Positions 1 through 8,752 are shown, counted from the stretch's first letter. The stretch is 64,000 bases of DNA from Acidimangrovimonas pyrenivorans (GCF_042643245.1 NZ_JBHRSK010000004.1:248001-312000), one strand, 5' to 3'. Notes: a model not told the origin generated them from the sequence alone. A program made the numbers and translations.

Positions 1-474
1 TTCGAGGTCGCGCAGGGCCGGCTCGGGCCGGGGCGGATTCACCATTGCATGCGGGCGATCGGCCAGGCCGAGAAGGCGCTTGAGATGCTCTGCCGCCGGG
101 CCACCACCCGCACCGCCTTCGGCAAGAAGCTGGCCGAACTGGGCGCGAACTACGACATCATCGCCAATGCGCGGATGGAGATCGAGATGGCGCGGCTGCT
201 CTGCCTCAAGGCGGCCTACATGATGGATACCGAGGGCGTGCGCGCCGCCCAGCCCTGGATCAGCCAGATCAAGGTGGTGGCGCCGCTGACGGCGCTCAAG
301 GTGGTCGACGAGGCGATGCAGATGCATGGCGGCGGCGGCATCAGCCAGGATTACCCGCTGGCCCGGATGTGGACCCATATCCGCACCCTGCGCCTGGCCG
401 ACGGCCCCGACGCCGTCCACCGCCGCCAGGTGGCGCGGGCCGAGCTGCGCAAATACGTCAACGAGAAGGTCTGA
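1..474 (+). CDS. Acyl-CoA dehydrogenase, C-terminal part (5' end outside window)
   Basis: The frame is open from base 1, upstream of the first ATG at 49, and reads FEVAQGRLGPGRIHHCMRAIG, so only the C-terminal FAD-binding helical domain is present. Family landmarks are GPGRIHHCMR, the RTAFGKKL segment and QMHGGGGISQDYPLARMWTH near the end. It should oxidise an acyl-CoA to the 2-enoyl-CoA and pass electrons to ETF. It resembles the ACAD10/ACAD11 branch, which fits the APH-like kinase two genes downstream. The gap to the next gene is 2 bp, so co-transcription is likely. The chain length of its substrate cannot be read from this fragment. Confidence 0.93.
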   Translation, partial: FEVAQGRLGPGRIHHCMRAIGQAEKALEMLCRRATTRTAFGKKLAELGANYDIIANARMEIEMARLLCLKAAYMMDTEGVRAAQPWISQIKVVAPLTALKVVDEAMQMHGGGGISQDYPLARMWTHIRTLRLADGPDAVHRRQVARAELRKYVNEKV

Positions 475-476
475 GC

Positions 477-1139
477 GTGGTCGAACTGATCGTCATCCGC
501 CACGCCCAGGCTTCTTTCGGCGCCGACGACTACGACGTGCTCTCGGAGCTGGGGCACGCGCAGTCGCGGGCGCTGGGGCAGGCGCTGGCGGCGCAGGGGG
601 TGAAGCCCGATGCGCTGTGGATCGGCGAACAGCGCCGCCATCGCGAGACGCTGGAAGGCGTGGCCGAGGGGCTGGGGCTGGATGCCGCCACGGCGCAGGT
701 CCATCCCGGCCTCAACGAATTCGACTTCCACGGCCTGCTCGAGGCGCGCTATCGCGGCAGGGACCGGCCCGAGAACCTGCATACCGACCGCACGACCCAT
801 TTCCGCATCCTGCGCGAGACGGTGCTGGAATGGCAGCAGGGGAAGATCGCCGATCCGCCGGAACCCTGGTCCGACTTCACCGCCCGCATCCGCGCCGCCC
901 GCGCCGCGATGCTGGAAGGGGCGGGACAGGTGCTGGCGGTCAGTTCCGGCGGCGCCATCGGCCGGATGGTGGCCGAGACGGTCGAGGCGCCGGAGGAGCA
1001 GATGGTCCACCTGCAGCTGCAGATCAAGAACTGCGCCGTCAGCCGCTTCATCGCCGGCCGTTCGCGGCTCTACCTGACCGGCTTCAACGAAACCCCGCAT
1101 ATCGGCGCCGCCACGGCCCATCTGCTGACCTATAGCTGA
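477..1139 (+). CDS. Histidine phosphatase family protein
   Basis: This is a 220-aa branch-2-type histidine phosphatase (phosphoglycerate-mutase fold). I chose the GTG at 477, 2 bp after the previous stop, because it begins directly with the catalytic strand MVELIVIRHAQAS, whose RHAQ carries the phospho-accepting histidine (RHG-like motif). A second conserved element is SSGGAIGRMV near residue 160, where the family has the second catalytic His; here the motif reads SSGGAIG instead of the usual SHGG. It sits in an operon with an acyl-CoA dehydrogenase, an APH-like kinase and an SDR, so a phosphorylated acyl-CoA intermediate or by-product is a possible substrate (inference). Confidence 0.88.
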   Translation: MVELIVIRHAQASFGADDYDVLSELGHAQSRALGQALAAQGVKPDALWIGEQRRHRETLEGVAEGLGLDAATAQVHPGLNEFDFHGLLEARYRGRDRPENLHTDRTTHFRILRETVLEWQQGKIADPPEPWSDFTARIRAARAAMLEGAGQVLAVSSGGAIGRMVAETVEAPEEQMVHLQLQIKNCAVSRFIAGRSRLYLTGFNETPHIGAATAHLLTYS

Positions 1140-1152
1140 GAAGGAGGGGCGC

Positions 1153-2184
1153 ATGAGTGACACCGCCCAACAGCTTGATACCGAAGCCGTTTCGCGTTGG
1201 CTGACCGAGAAGCTTCCGGGCTTCCGGGGGCCGGTGACGGCCGAGAAATTCGCCGGCGGCCAGTCGAACCCGACCTTCAAGCTGCAAAGCGCGTCCGGTG
1301 CTTACGTTCTGCGCCGCAAGCCACCGGGAACGTTGCTGAAATCGGCCCATGCGGTCGATCGCGAGTTCCGCGTCCAGAAGGCGCTGGCGGGAACCGACGT
1401 GCCGGTCGCCAGGATGCATCTGCTCTGCGAGGACGACAGCGTCATCGGCTCGGCCTTCTACGTCATGGATTACGTCGCGGGCCGCAATTTCGACGACCCG
1501 ACGCTGCCGGGGCTGGACCCGGCGGAGCGCAGCGCGATCTTCGACGAGATGAACCGGGTGCTGGCGGCGATCCATTCGGTCGACCTGCAGGCCGCCGGGC
1601 TCGACGATTACGGCCCGGCCGGCAACTACTACCGGCGCCAGATCGACCGCTGGACCAAGCAGTACCGGGCATCGGAGACCGAGACCATCCCGGCGATGGA
1701 CGAGCTGATGGCCTGGCTCGACGTCAACCTGCCCGAGGATGACGGCCGCCGGACCCTGGTCCACGGCGATTTCCGCATCGACAACATGCTGTTCGCCGCC
1801 GACAGCGCCGATTGCGTCGCCGTGCTGGACTGGGAGCTGTCGACCACCGGTCACCCCTTCGCCGACCTCGCCGCCGTCATCATGCAGTGGCAGCGCCCGC
1901 CGGGGCGCGACGGCCGCGGCCTTGCCGGCGTCGACCGCGCCGCGCTCGGCATTCCCTCGGACGAGGCGTTCATCGCCGCCTATTGCCGCCGCATGGGGGT
2001 GGAAAGGATCGAGCGTTTCGGCTTCTACCTCGCCTTCTGCGCCTTCCGCATGGCGGCGATCCTGCAAGGGGTCAAGAAACGGGCCCTTGACGGCAATGCC
2101 TCGAACCCGGAAAGGGCAATGCAGATCGGCGCTTACGTGCCGCAATTCGCGCAAGGCGGGCTGGAGGCCGCGCAAGATGGCTGA
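1153..2184 (+). CDS. APH-like phosphotransferase (ACAD10/11 kinase-domain type)
   Basis: This 343-aa protein has the protein-kinase-like APH fold: VLRRKPPG carries the ATP-binding lysine, LVHGDFRIDNMLF the catalytic-loop Asp and Asn, and VAVLDWELSTTGHPFADLA the metal-binding Asp. The sequence is the type annotated as phosphotransferase family protein and fused to acyl-CoA dehydrogenase in ACAD10/ACAD11. LvaA of levulinate catabolism is a relative that phosphorylates 4-hydroxyacyl-CoA. Here kinase and dehydrogenase are separate genes of one operon. An AAGGAGG ribosome site lies just upstream of the ATG at 1153. Its 3' end overlaps the SDR start by 8 bp. Antibiotic phosphorylation is unlikely in this context. 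Confidence 0.9.
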   Translation: MSDTAQQLDTEAVSRWLTEKLPGFRGPVTAEKFAGGQSNPTFKLQSASGAYVLRRKPPGTLLKSAHAVDREFRVQKALAGTDVPVARMHLLCEDDSVIGSAFYVMDYVAGRNFDDPTLPGLDPAERSAIFDEMNRVLAAIHSVDLQAAGLDDYGPAGNYYRRQIDRWTKQYRASETETIPAMDELMAWLDVNLPEDDGRRTLVHGDFRIDNMLFAADSADCVAVLDWELSTTGHPFADLAAVIMQWQRPPGRDGRGLAGVDRAALGIPSDEAFIAAYCRRMGVERIERFGFYLAFCAFRMAAILQGVKKRALDGNASNPERAMQIGAYVPQFAQGGLEAAQDG

Positions 2185-2962
2185 GCGTTACGACGGCAAG
2201 GTGGTGCAGATCACCGGCGCGGCCAGCGGCTTCGGCGCGCTGGCGGCGCAGCGTTTCGCCCATGAAGGCGCCCGGCTGGCGCTCTCCGACGTCAATGCGG
2301 AGGCCCTGGCCGAGACCGCCGACAACCTGCGCGCCGCCGGGGCCGAAGTCTGGGAGGCGCCGCTCGACGTCTCCGACGCCAGTGCCGTCGCCGCCCACCT
2401 GGCCGAGATCGGCGCCCAATTCGGTCGGCTCGACGTCGCGATCAACAATGCCGGCGTCGGCCATGACATGGCGCCGCTGCACAGGCTGGATGAAGCCGAG
2501 TTCGACCGGATGATGGCCGTCAACGCCCGCGGCGTCTTCCTCGGCATGAAGCACCAGCTGCCCCTGATGCTGGCGAATGGCGGCGGCGCGATCCTCAATG
2601 TCGCCTCCGCCGCCGGGCTGGTCGGCGCCGGCTACCTGTCGGCCTATGCCGCCTCGAAACACGCCGTCGTCGGCCTGACCCGCGCCGCCGCCGACGAGGT
2701 GGCGCGCAAGGGCATCCGGGTCAACGCGCTCTGCCCCTCCTTCGCTTCGACGCCTCTCTTCGACGAGATGGCCGACCAGGTCGCTGCCCGCCACGGCGCC
2801 AGCCGCGACGAGGCCTACACAAGGATCGCCGCCCGGGTGCCGATGGGCCGGGTGGCGCGGCCCGAGGAGGTGGTGCAGGCGATGCTGTGGATCTGCGATG
2901 CCGAGAACAGCTTCATGACCGGACAGGCGATCTCGATCGACGGCGGACTGACGGCGGTGTGA
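2177..2962 (+). CDS. SDR family NAD(P)-dependent oxidoreductase
   Basis: This 261-aa classical short-chain dehydrogenase has the cofactor motif TGAASGFG near residue 14, NNAG, the catalytic Ser in NVASAAG, YAASK with Tyr and Lys, and the C-terminal TGQAISIDGG. An Asp after strand 2 (ALSDVNAE) suggests NAD(H) preference. The ATG at 2177 overlaps the kinase stop, indicating translational coupling. A role as hydroxyacyl-CoA or 3-oxoacyl dehydrogenase within the acyl-CoA module is plausible but not proven by sequence. Confidence 0.93.
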   Translation: MAERYDGKVVQITGAASGFGALAAQRFAHEGARLALSDVNAEALAETADNLRAAGAEVWEAPLDVSDASAVAAHLAEIGAQFGRLDVAINNAGVGHDMAPLHRLDEAEFDRMMAVNARGVFLGMKHQLPLMLANGGGAILNVASAAGLVGAGYLSAYAASKHAVVGLTRAAADEVARKGIRVNALCPSFASTPLFDEMADQVAARHGASRDEAYTRIAARVPMGRVARPEEVVQAMLWICDAENSFMTGQAISIDGGLTAV

Positions 2963-2976
2963 CGAAAGGGGAGCGG

Positions 2977-3771
2977 ATGGAAGAGAGCGAACTGGAAACC
3001 GGCGAGGACCGCAACTTCGTCACCGCGCTGGCCCGCGGGCTCGAGGTGCTGCGCTGCTTCCGGCCCAACGAGATGACGCTGACCAACCAGGACATCGCCA
3101 CCCGCACCGGCCTGCCCAAGCCGACGGTGACGCGGCTGACCTATACCCTGCGCAAGCTGGGCTACCTGGTCCATTCCGAGCGCACCGGCACCTACCGCCT
3201 TGGCGCCGGGGTGCTGTCGCTGGGCTATGGCGTGCTGGCGGGGATGGAGATCGGCGACCGCGCGGCGGAAGAGATGCGCGGGCTGTGCGACGGGCCCAAC
3301 CCGCATGTGACGGCGGCGCTGGGGGAGCGCCACCGGCTCAAGGTGGTCTACATGGCGGTGCGGCGCTCGCATCAGGCGGTGTCGCTGACGATGAATGTCG
3401 GTGCAAGGCTGCCGCTGTTCCACTCCGCCATCGGCCGCGCCATCCTCGTCGCCATGCCCGAGCAGGAGCGCGCCCACATGATCTATCTCGCCGAGCAGGA
3501 GCATCCCGAGGACAGCCGCAAGATCCGCGACAGCGTCGCCCGGGCGCTGGACGACTTCGCGCGATACGGCTTCTGCACCTCCTTCGGCGACTGGCGGGCC
3601 GAGGTCAACGGCATCGCGGTGCCGGTGATGTCGCTCAACGGCGACCGGATCTACGGCCTCAATGTCGGCGGCCCGTCCTTCCTGGTGGCGCCGGAGCAGC
3701 TGATCGCGGATTACGGCGACCGGCTCAAGGCGGCGGCGGAACTGCTCAGCCGGCAGGGGGTGCAACCGTGA
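2977..3771 (+). CDS. IclR family transcriptional regulator
   Basis: This 264-aa protein has an N-terminal winged helix (about residues 15-80, with TNQDIATRTGLPKPTVTRLTYTL as the HTH) and a C-terminal IclR effector domain (GARLPLFHSAIGRAIL, then FGDWRAEVNGIAVPV). The ATG at 2977 follows an AAAGGGGAG ribosome site and gives the N-terminus expected of the family. It lies inside the acyl-CoA gene block, 14 bp after the SDR. It is the obvious candidate to bind the two matching palindromes at 8671-8692 and 9890-9911, though that link is inferred. Its 3' end overlaps the thioesterase start by 4 bp. Confidence 0.93.
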   Translation: MEESELETGEDRNFVTALARGLEVLRCFRPNEMTLTNQDIATRTGLPKPTVTRLTYTLRKLGYLVHSERTGTYRLGAGVLSLGYGVLAGMEIGDRAAEEMRGLCDGPNPHVTAALGERHRLKVVYMAVRRSHQAVSLTMNVGARLPLFHSAIGRAILVAMPEQERAHMIYLAEQEHPEDSRKIRDSVARALDDFARYGFCTSFGDWRAEVNGIAVPVMSLNGDRIYGLNVGGPSFLVAPEQLIADYGDRLKAAAELLSRQGVQP

Positions 3772-4184
3772 GCGTGCCGCCGATCGACCCCGGCCTGGTC
3801 GAAGAGCCGTACGCGCTTCAGCGTCATCTCGGCTTCCGCATCACCCACTGGGCGCCGGACTACGCCCGCTTCGAGCTGCCGCTGGAGCCCGTCCTGATGA
3901 ACCGCTACGGCATCCCGCATGGCGGCATCTACGCCACCCTGCTCGACACGGTGATGGGCTTTGCCGGCTGCTACACCGGCGATCCTGAGCGCAAGGTGCT
4001 GGCGATGACCCTGACGCTGAACACCAGCTTCCTCGCCCGGCCCGAGGGGGACCTGCTGATCGGCGAGGGCAAGCGCACCGGCGGTGGCCGCAGCACCTTC
4101 TTCGCCGAGGGCACGATCAGCGACGTGACCGGCACTCCCTGCGCCAGGGGTTCCGGCGCCTTCCGCTACAGGAAAGGCGTCTAA
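3768..4184 (+). CDS. PaaI-family hot-dog thioesterase
   Basis: This 138-aa single hot-dog domain protein carries the PaaI/YdiI-type central helix motif HGGIYATLLDTVMGFA, with the Asp in the position of the catalytic acidic residue, and the strand LTLNTSFLARP. It should hydrolyse acyl- or aryl-CoA esters in the cytosol. The GTG at 3768 overlaps the IclR stop (GTGA), so I chose it over any upstream start. It is the last gene of the rightward operon; a member of the dispersed hairpin repeat family follows at once. Confidence 0.88.
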   Translation: MSVPPIDPGLVEEPYALQRHLGFRITHWAPDYARFELPLEPVLMNRYGIPHGGIYATLLDTVMGFAGCYTGDPERKVLAMTLTLNTSFLARPEGDLLIGEGKRTGGGRSTFFAEGTISDVTGTPCARGSGAFRYRKGV

Positions 4185-4186
4185 GC

Positions 4187-4242
4187 TCTTTCATCTTCAC
4201 GCAAATATCCTCGGGGAGCGCGAGGGGCAGACAGCCCCTCGC
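4187..4242 (-). repeat. Dispersed intergenic repeat, copy 1 (GC hairpin + conserved tail)
   Basis: On the minus strand this reads as a 9-bp GC hairpin (arms 4234-4242 and 4220-4228, 5-nt loop), a short C-rich linker, then the tail GGATATTTGCGTGAAGATG at 4192-4210, followed by AAAGA. The same arrangement recurs at 9714, 37103 and 44486, and in variant form at 42530. It lies between the convergent 3' ends of the thioesterase and pimD-like genes, where a terminator would be expected. Confidence 0.75.
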
Positions 4243-4250
4243 AGCCGCCT

Positions 4251-5324
4251 TCAGGCCGCCTGCAAGTCGGCCATCACCCGCGCCAGGTGCCAGTCGGTAT
4301 CGCCGAGCTGGTGGTCGATCATCACCAGCCGCTTGGCGTAATGCGACACCGCCGCCTCCCAGGTCATGGCGATGCCGCCATGCATCTGGATCGCCTCTTC
4401 CGCCACCAGCTTGGCCGTCCGGCCGATCAGGTTCTTCGCCATCGACACGCGGCGCGATTGCTCGGGCCCGCCCAGGGCATCCGCCGCCAGCACGGTGATC
4501 GAGCGCGCCTGCTCGATCTCGGTGACGAGGTCGACGGCGCGGTGCTGCAAGGCCTGGAACGAGCCGATGGCGCGGCCGAACTGCTTGCGGGTGCGCAGGT
4601 AGTCGACCAGCAGCTCCCGGGTCGCGTCCATCGCGCCCACCGCCTCGGCGCAAAGGGCCAGCGTCCCGGCGTCGAGCGCGTCCTGCAAGGCGTCGGTGGC
4701 GTCGGCAAGCAGCAGCCGGGCCGGGCTGGCGTCGAGGAAGAGCTCGGCCGCGCCGCCGCCGTCGATCATGCCGTAACCGGTGACCTCGGCGTCCCCGGCC
4801 GCGACCGCGAACAGGGCCAGCTTGCCCTCGGCCTGGGCGGCGACCAGCAGGGTCTCGGCGACGTGGCCGCCATAGACCACGCTCTTGCGGCCGCTCACGG
4901 CCCAGCCGTCACCCGATTTGCCGGCCGTGGTCGTCAACCCGTCCAGCCCCCAGGGCGCCTCGGGCTCGCCGATCGCCACCGCGTAATGCGTCGCGCCGGT
5001 CAGCAGCGCCTCGGCATCTGCGCCCGCCGCCGCCAGGAGACGCTGCGCCATCAGCGCCGGCAGCACCGGTTCCGGGCACAATGCCCGGCCCAGTTCCTCG
5101 AACACCGTGGCGATGTCGAAGCCGGCGCCGCCGAAGCCACCCTGGTCCTCGGGCGCCAGCGCCTGCAGCAGGCCCAGCTCGGCCAACTCGCCCCAGCGCG
5201 CCGGGGCGTGGAACGGCGCCTCGTAGGCCACCGCGTTGCGGGCGGCGATGTCGTATTGCTCGGCCAGGTAGCGGCGCAGGGTGTCGGCCAGCATCCGGCG
5301 GTCTTCGCTCTGTTCGAAGTTCAT
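4251..5324 (-). CDS. pimD: Acyl-CoA dehydrogenase, pimeloyl-CoA dehydrogenase small-subunit type
   Basis: This 357-aa acyl-CoA dehydrogenase is the smaller partner of the adjacent gene. The N-terminal helical domain begins MNFEQSEDRRMLADTLRRYL; QMHGGIAMTWE near residue 325 includes the position of the catalytic Glu. Paired large and small acyl-CoA dehydrogenases downstream of a fused hydratase/dehydrogenase match the pimC-pimD-pimF arrangement of dicarboxylate degradation in Rhodopseudomonas. It lies 3 bp after its partner's stop, on the minus strand. Specificity for pimeloyl-CoA or other dicarboxylates is inferred from resemblance. Confidence 0.85.
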   Translation of the reverse strand: MNFEQSEDRRMLADTLRRYLAEQYDIAARNAVAYEAPFHAPARWGELAELGLLQALAPEDQGGFGGAGFDIATVFEELGRALCPEPVLPALMAQRLLAAAGADAEALLTGATHYAVAIGEPEAPWGLDGLTTTAGKSGDGWAVSGRKSVVYGGHVAETLLVAAQAEGKLALFAVAAGDAEVTGYGMIDGGGAAELFLDASPARLLLADATDALQDALDAGTLALCAEAVGAMDATRELLVDYLRTRKQFGRAIGSFQALQHRAVDLVTEIEQARSITVLAADALGGPEQSRRVSMAKNLIGRTAKLVAEEAIQMHGGIAMTWEAAVSHYAKRLVMIDHQLGDTDWHLARVMADLQAA

Positions 5325-5327
5325 CGC

Positions 5328-6515
5328 TTACAGCTCCAGCATCGCCTTGGTCAGGATATTCCGCTGGATCTCGTTCGATCCGCCGAAAATCGACAGTTTG
5401 CGGTTGTTGAAATAGCGTCCCGCATCGCGGGCGTGATCCTCGGGGGCAACGGCGGCATTGCCGGCCAGCGCCTCGGCCGGGAAGGGCACGGCGGCCGGCC
5501 CCAGCGCCCGGCGGGCGAGGTCGTTCAGGGTCTGGCGAATGACGGTGCCCTTGATCTTGAGCATCGAGCTTTCGACGCCGGGATGGCCGGTTTTCTGGGC
5601 CTCGGAAATCATCCGCAGGTTGGTGATCTTCATCGCCTCGAGGTCGATCTCGACCTGCGCCAGCCTCGCGGCGAAAAGCGGGTCGTCGATCAGCCGCTGA
5701 CCGTTACGGCGGATCTGCCGGGCCAGCGCCTTCACTTCCTCGAAGGCCTGGACCGAGAAGCCGGTGCCGGCGATGTTGGTGCGCTCATGCGTCAGCAGGA
5801 ACTTGGCGATGGTCCAGCCCGCGTTCTCCTTGCCGACGAGATTCGCCGCCGGCACCCGGACATCGGTGAAGAAGACCTCGTTGACCTCGTGCCCGCCCTC
5901 GATCAGCCGGATCGGCCGCATCTCGATGCCCGGCGTGTCGAGGTCGACGAGCAGGAACGAGATGCCTTCCTGCGGCTTGCCCTCGAACCTGGTGCGGACC
6001 AGGCAGAAGATGCGGTTGGCGTGCTGGCCCAGCGTCGTCCAGGTCTTCTGGCCGTTGATGACGTAATCGTCGCCATCGCGCACCGCCTTGGTGCGCAAGC
6101 TGGCAAGGTCCGAGCCGGCGCCGGGCTCGGAATAGCCCTGGCACCACCAGTCGCTGCCGTCGAGGATGCGCGGCAGGATTTCCGCCTTCTGCGCCTCGGT
6201 GCCGAAATTGATCAGCACCGGCCCCAGCATGTTCAACCCGAAGGGCACGATGCGCGGGGCCGAGGCGCGGGCGGTCTCCTCGTCGAAGATGTGGCGCTGG
6301 ACCGGGGTCCAGCCCGGGCCGCCATATTCCTCGGGCCAGATCGTCGCCAGCCAGCCGCGCCTGTTCAGGATCGCGTGCCAGCGGTCCATGTCGTCCTTGG
6401 TCAGCGTCGCGCCGCTGCGCACCTTGGCCGAAAGGTCCTCGGGCAATTCGGCGGCGAGGAAGGCCCGCACTTCGTCGCGGAAGGCGATTTCCTCTGGGGT
6501 GTAGCTCAGGTCCAT
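5328..6515 (-). CDS. pimC: Acyl-CoA dehydrogenase, pimeloyl-CoA dehydrogenase large-subunit type
   Basis: This is a 395-aa full-length acyl-CoA dehydrogenase. It shows the FAD/substrate-loop motif QGYSEPGAGSDLASLRTKAV, the WTTLGQHA segment and the tail GGSNEIQRNILTKAML. The start MDLSYTPEEIAFRDEVRAFL and GWLATIWPEEYGGPGWTPVQ are typical of proteins annotated as pimeloyl-CoA dehydrogenase large subunit. It is immediately adjacent to the hydratase/dehydrogenase gene (no spacer) and to the small subunit, so the three probably form one leftward operon feeding electrons to ETF. Confidence 0.88.
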   Translation of the reverse strand: MDLSYTPEEIAFRDEVRAFLAAELPEDLSAKVRSGATLTKDDMDRWHAILNRRGWLATIWPEEYGGPGWTPVQRHIFDEETARASAPRIVPFGLNMLGPVLINFGTEAQKAEILPRILDGSDWWCQGYSEPGAGSDLASLRTKAVRDGDDYVINGQKTWTTLGQHANRIFCLVRTRFEGKPQEGISFLLVDLDTPGIEMRPIRLIEGGHEVNEVFFTDVRVPAANLVGKENAGWTIAKFLLTHERTNIAGTGFSVQAFEEVKALARQIRRNGQRLIDDPLFAARLAQVEIDLEAMKITNLRMISEAQKTGHPGVESSMLKIKGTVIRQTLNDLARRALGPAAVPFPAEALAGNAAVAPEDHARDAGRYFNNRKLSIFGGSNEIQRNILTKAMLEL

Positions 6516-8618
6516 CTAGGCCTCCTTGTTGAGGCTGGCGAAATCGCGGCCCTCGTCCGCAAGGCGGCGGAGCAGGGCGGGGACGCGCCAGTAATGGGGG
6601 TCTTCCTTGGCGTAGGCCTCGATCCGGCGCAGCAGTTCCGCCGGGCCGAGCGTGTCGGCATAGAACATCGGCCCGCCGCGGAAGCGCGGGAAGCCGTAGC
6701 CGAACAGGAACACCGCGTCGATATCGACCGGGCGCAGGGCGATGCCGTCCTCCAACACCCGCGTCGCCTCGGCGATCATCGCGGTCATGTAGCGGCTGAC
6801 GATCTCGTCATCGCTGAAGGCGCGCGGGGTGATGCCCTTCTCGGCGCGTTCCTCTTCGATGAAGCGGGCGACCTCGGGGTTGGGGCGCGGCCCGTCGGCG
6901 TCGTGGATGTAGAAGCCCTGGCCGGTCTTGCGCCCGAACCAGCCGTTCTCGCAGACCCGGTCGGCGACGGCGACGTAGCGTTCGGCCGGGTCGCGGGTCG
7001 GCGCCAGCCGCTTGCGCGTCGCCCAGCCGATATCGAGCCCGGCGAGGTCGAGCACGGCGAAGGGGCCCATGGCGAAACCGAACTCCTCCAGCGCGGCGTC
7101 GATCTGCTGCGGGCTGGCGCCGTCGAGCATCAGGTAATCGGCGACCTTCTTGTAATGGCCGAGGATGCGGTTGCCGATGAAGCCGTCGCAGACCCCGGCG
7201 CGCACCGCCACCTTGCCCAGCTTGCGGGCGAGCGCGAAGCCGGTCGCCACCACCTCGGGCGCGGTCTTGCCGGCGACCACGACCTCGAGCAGCCGCATGA
7301 CATGGGCCGGCGAGAAGAAATGCAGCCCGATCACTTCGGCGGGGCGCGACGTGACCGAGGCGATCTCGTCGATGTCGAGGTAGGAGGTGTTGGAGGCGAG
7401 GATTGCGCCCGGCCGGGCGATGGCGTCGAGCCGGGTGAAGATCTCCTTCTTCACGTCCATGTCCTCGAACACGGCCTCGATCACGAGGTCAACCTTAGAG
7501 AAATCTTCAAGCTTCAGCGTGGTTTGCAGGGCGTCCTTGAGAATGGCGTCGCGTTTCTCCTCGCTCAGCTTGCCGCGCTTGACGGCGCCGGCGAGGTTCT
7601 TCTCGATCGTCGCCTTGCCGCGGCTCAGCGCCTCCGCGTCGCGTTCGTTCAGGGTCACCTTGAGCCCGGCCAGCAGCGCCGCCGTGGCGATGCCCGAGCC
7701 CATGGTGCCGCCGCCGATCACGCCGACATGGCCGATCTGGCGCGGCGTCGCCCCGGCCTCGGGGATCTTGGCCACGGCGCGTTCGGCGAAGAAGGCGTGG
7801 ATCAGCCCGGCGCGCTGCGGGCTGTCGAGGCATTGCTGGAACAGGGCGCGCTCGGTGGCGAGGCCCTCGGCCAGCGGCTGCACGCTGGCGGCGACGGCCT
7901 CGACGCATTTGAATGGCGCGAAGAGGTGTTTCTGGCGCTTGGCCAGCTTGGCGGTCGTGGCCTGGATCGCGGCCGCGTCCGGGGCCACCGCGATCTCGCC
8001 GGTGCGGCGCCGGGGCAGGGCGCCGGTGCGCAGGTCCTCGGCCGCCTGCAACGCCGCGTCGCGCGGCGCGCCCGCGGCAAGGCGGTCGATCAGGCCCAGC
8101 CTGACCGCCTCTTCGGCGTCGATGCGGCGGCCGGTGGTGATCAGCTCGAGCGCGGCGGCGATGCCGGCCAGGCGCGGCGCCCGCTGGGTGCCGCCGGCGC
8201 CGGGCAGGATGCCCAGCGTGACCTCGGGAAAGCCGACCGTGGTGTCGGGTAGGGCGACGCGGGCATGGGCGGCCAGCGCCACCTCGAGCCCGCCGCCCAG
8301 GGCGACGCCGTGCAGCAGCGCGACCACCGGGGTTTCACAGGCTTCGATCCGGTTGCAGACATCGGGCAGGCCGGGCGGCATCGGCGGCTTGCCGAATTCG
8401 CGGATGTCGGCGCCGGCGATGAAGCTGCGGCCCTTGCCGTAAAGCGCGATCGCCTCCACGCCCTCGGCGCCGTCCAGTTGCTCCAGCGCCTCGACAAGGC
8501 CCTGGCGCAGGGCCTGGCTGGCGGCGTTGACGGGCGGGTTGTCGACCGCGACCAGGGCGATCGGCCCGACGCGTTCGATGCTGACGATGCGGCCCTCGGG
8601 GCCGGCGCTACTGGTCAT
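6516..8618 (-). CDS. Fused enoyl-CoA hydratase / 3-hydroxyacyl-CoA dehydrogenase (FadJ/PimF type)
   Basis: This is a 700-aa two-part beta-oxidation enzyme. The N-terminal crotonase domain shows GRSFIAGADIREFG, HGVALGGGLEVALAAHARV and PEVTLGILPGAGGTQ, with both catalytic glutamates in the usual places. From about residue 300 the dehydrogenase follows, with the NAD motif GVIGGGTMGSGIA, HFFSPAHVMRLLEVV with the catalytic His, and GFIGNRI. It converts 2-enoyl-CoA to 3-oxoacyl-CoA. I chose the ATG at 8618 over the upstream in-frame start at 8648 because GGAGG precedes it by 9 bases. It is first in the leftward operon; an operator-like palindrome lies 53 bp upstream of its start. Confidence 0.93.
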   Translation of the reverse strand: MTSSAGPEGRIVSIERVGPIALVAVDNPPVNAASQALRQGLVEALEQLDGAEGVEAIALYGKGRSFIAGADIREFGKPPMPPGLPDVCNRIEACETPVVALLHGVALGGGLEVALAAHARVALPDTTVGFPEVTLGILPGAGGTQRAPRLAGIAAALELITTGRRIDAEEAVRLGLIDRLAAGAPRDAALQAAEDLRTGALPRRRTGEIAVAPDAAAIQATTAKLAKRQKHLFAPFKCVEAVAASVQPLAEGLATERALFQQCLDSPQRAGLIHAFFAERAVAKIPEAGATPRQIGHVGVIGGGTMGSGIATAALLAGLKVTLNERDAEALSRGKATIEKNLAGAVKRGKLSEEKRDAILKDALQTTLKLEDFSKVDLVIEAVFEDMDVKKEIFTRLDAIARPGAILASNTSYLDIDEIASVTSRPAEVIGLHFFSPAHVMRLLEVVVAGKTAPEVVATGFALARKLGKVAVRAGVCDGFIGNRILGHYKKVADYLMLDGASPQQIDAALEEFGFAMGPFAVLDLAGLDIGWATRKRLAPTRDPAERYVAVADRVCENGWFGRKTGQGFYIHDADGPRPNPEVARFIEEERAEKGITPRAFSDDEIVSRYMTAMIAEATRVLEDGIALRPVDIDAVFLFGYGFPRFRGGPMFYADTLGPAELLRRIEAYAKEDPHYWRVPALLRRLADEGRDFASLNKEA

Positions 8619-8670
8619 CAGGACTGTCCTCCCTGGCCCCGCGACCATTGAAGCGCGCGGGATTGCATTG

Positions 8671-8692
8671 CGAAATCAAGTTTCGCTGTGCG
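8671..8692 (-). promoter_or_regulatory. Operator-like palindrome in front of the hydratase/dehydrogenase operon
   Basis: On the coding strand of the leftward operon this reads CGCACAGCGAAA-CTTG-ATTTCG. It contains the perfect dyad GCGAAA-5-TTTCGC. The same 22-mer, differing only in the four central bases, occurs in the same orientation relative to its gene at 9890-9911. Binding by the IclR regulator of the cluster is the simplest reading. Confidence 0.65.
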
Positions 8693-8752
8693 ATTTTCGA
8701 GGGGCAGACCCGGAGAGTCAAGCGCCAATGAGCAGGGGGGGCGGGCCTGACC

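Noticed and set aside
1153..2184. Aminoglycoside resistance kinase
   Set aside because: The sequence and operon match the ACAD10/11-associated phosphotransferases rather than drug-modifying APH enzymes.
4287..8252. Plus-strand open frame of 1321 codons over the pim/fadJ genes
   Set aside because: It is the shadow of three well-supported minus-strand enzymes; composition is His/Arg/Gly/Ala-rich without any domain.
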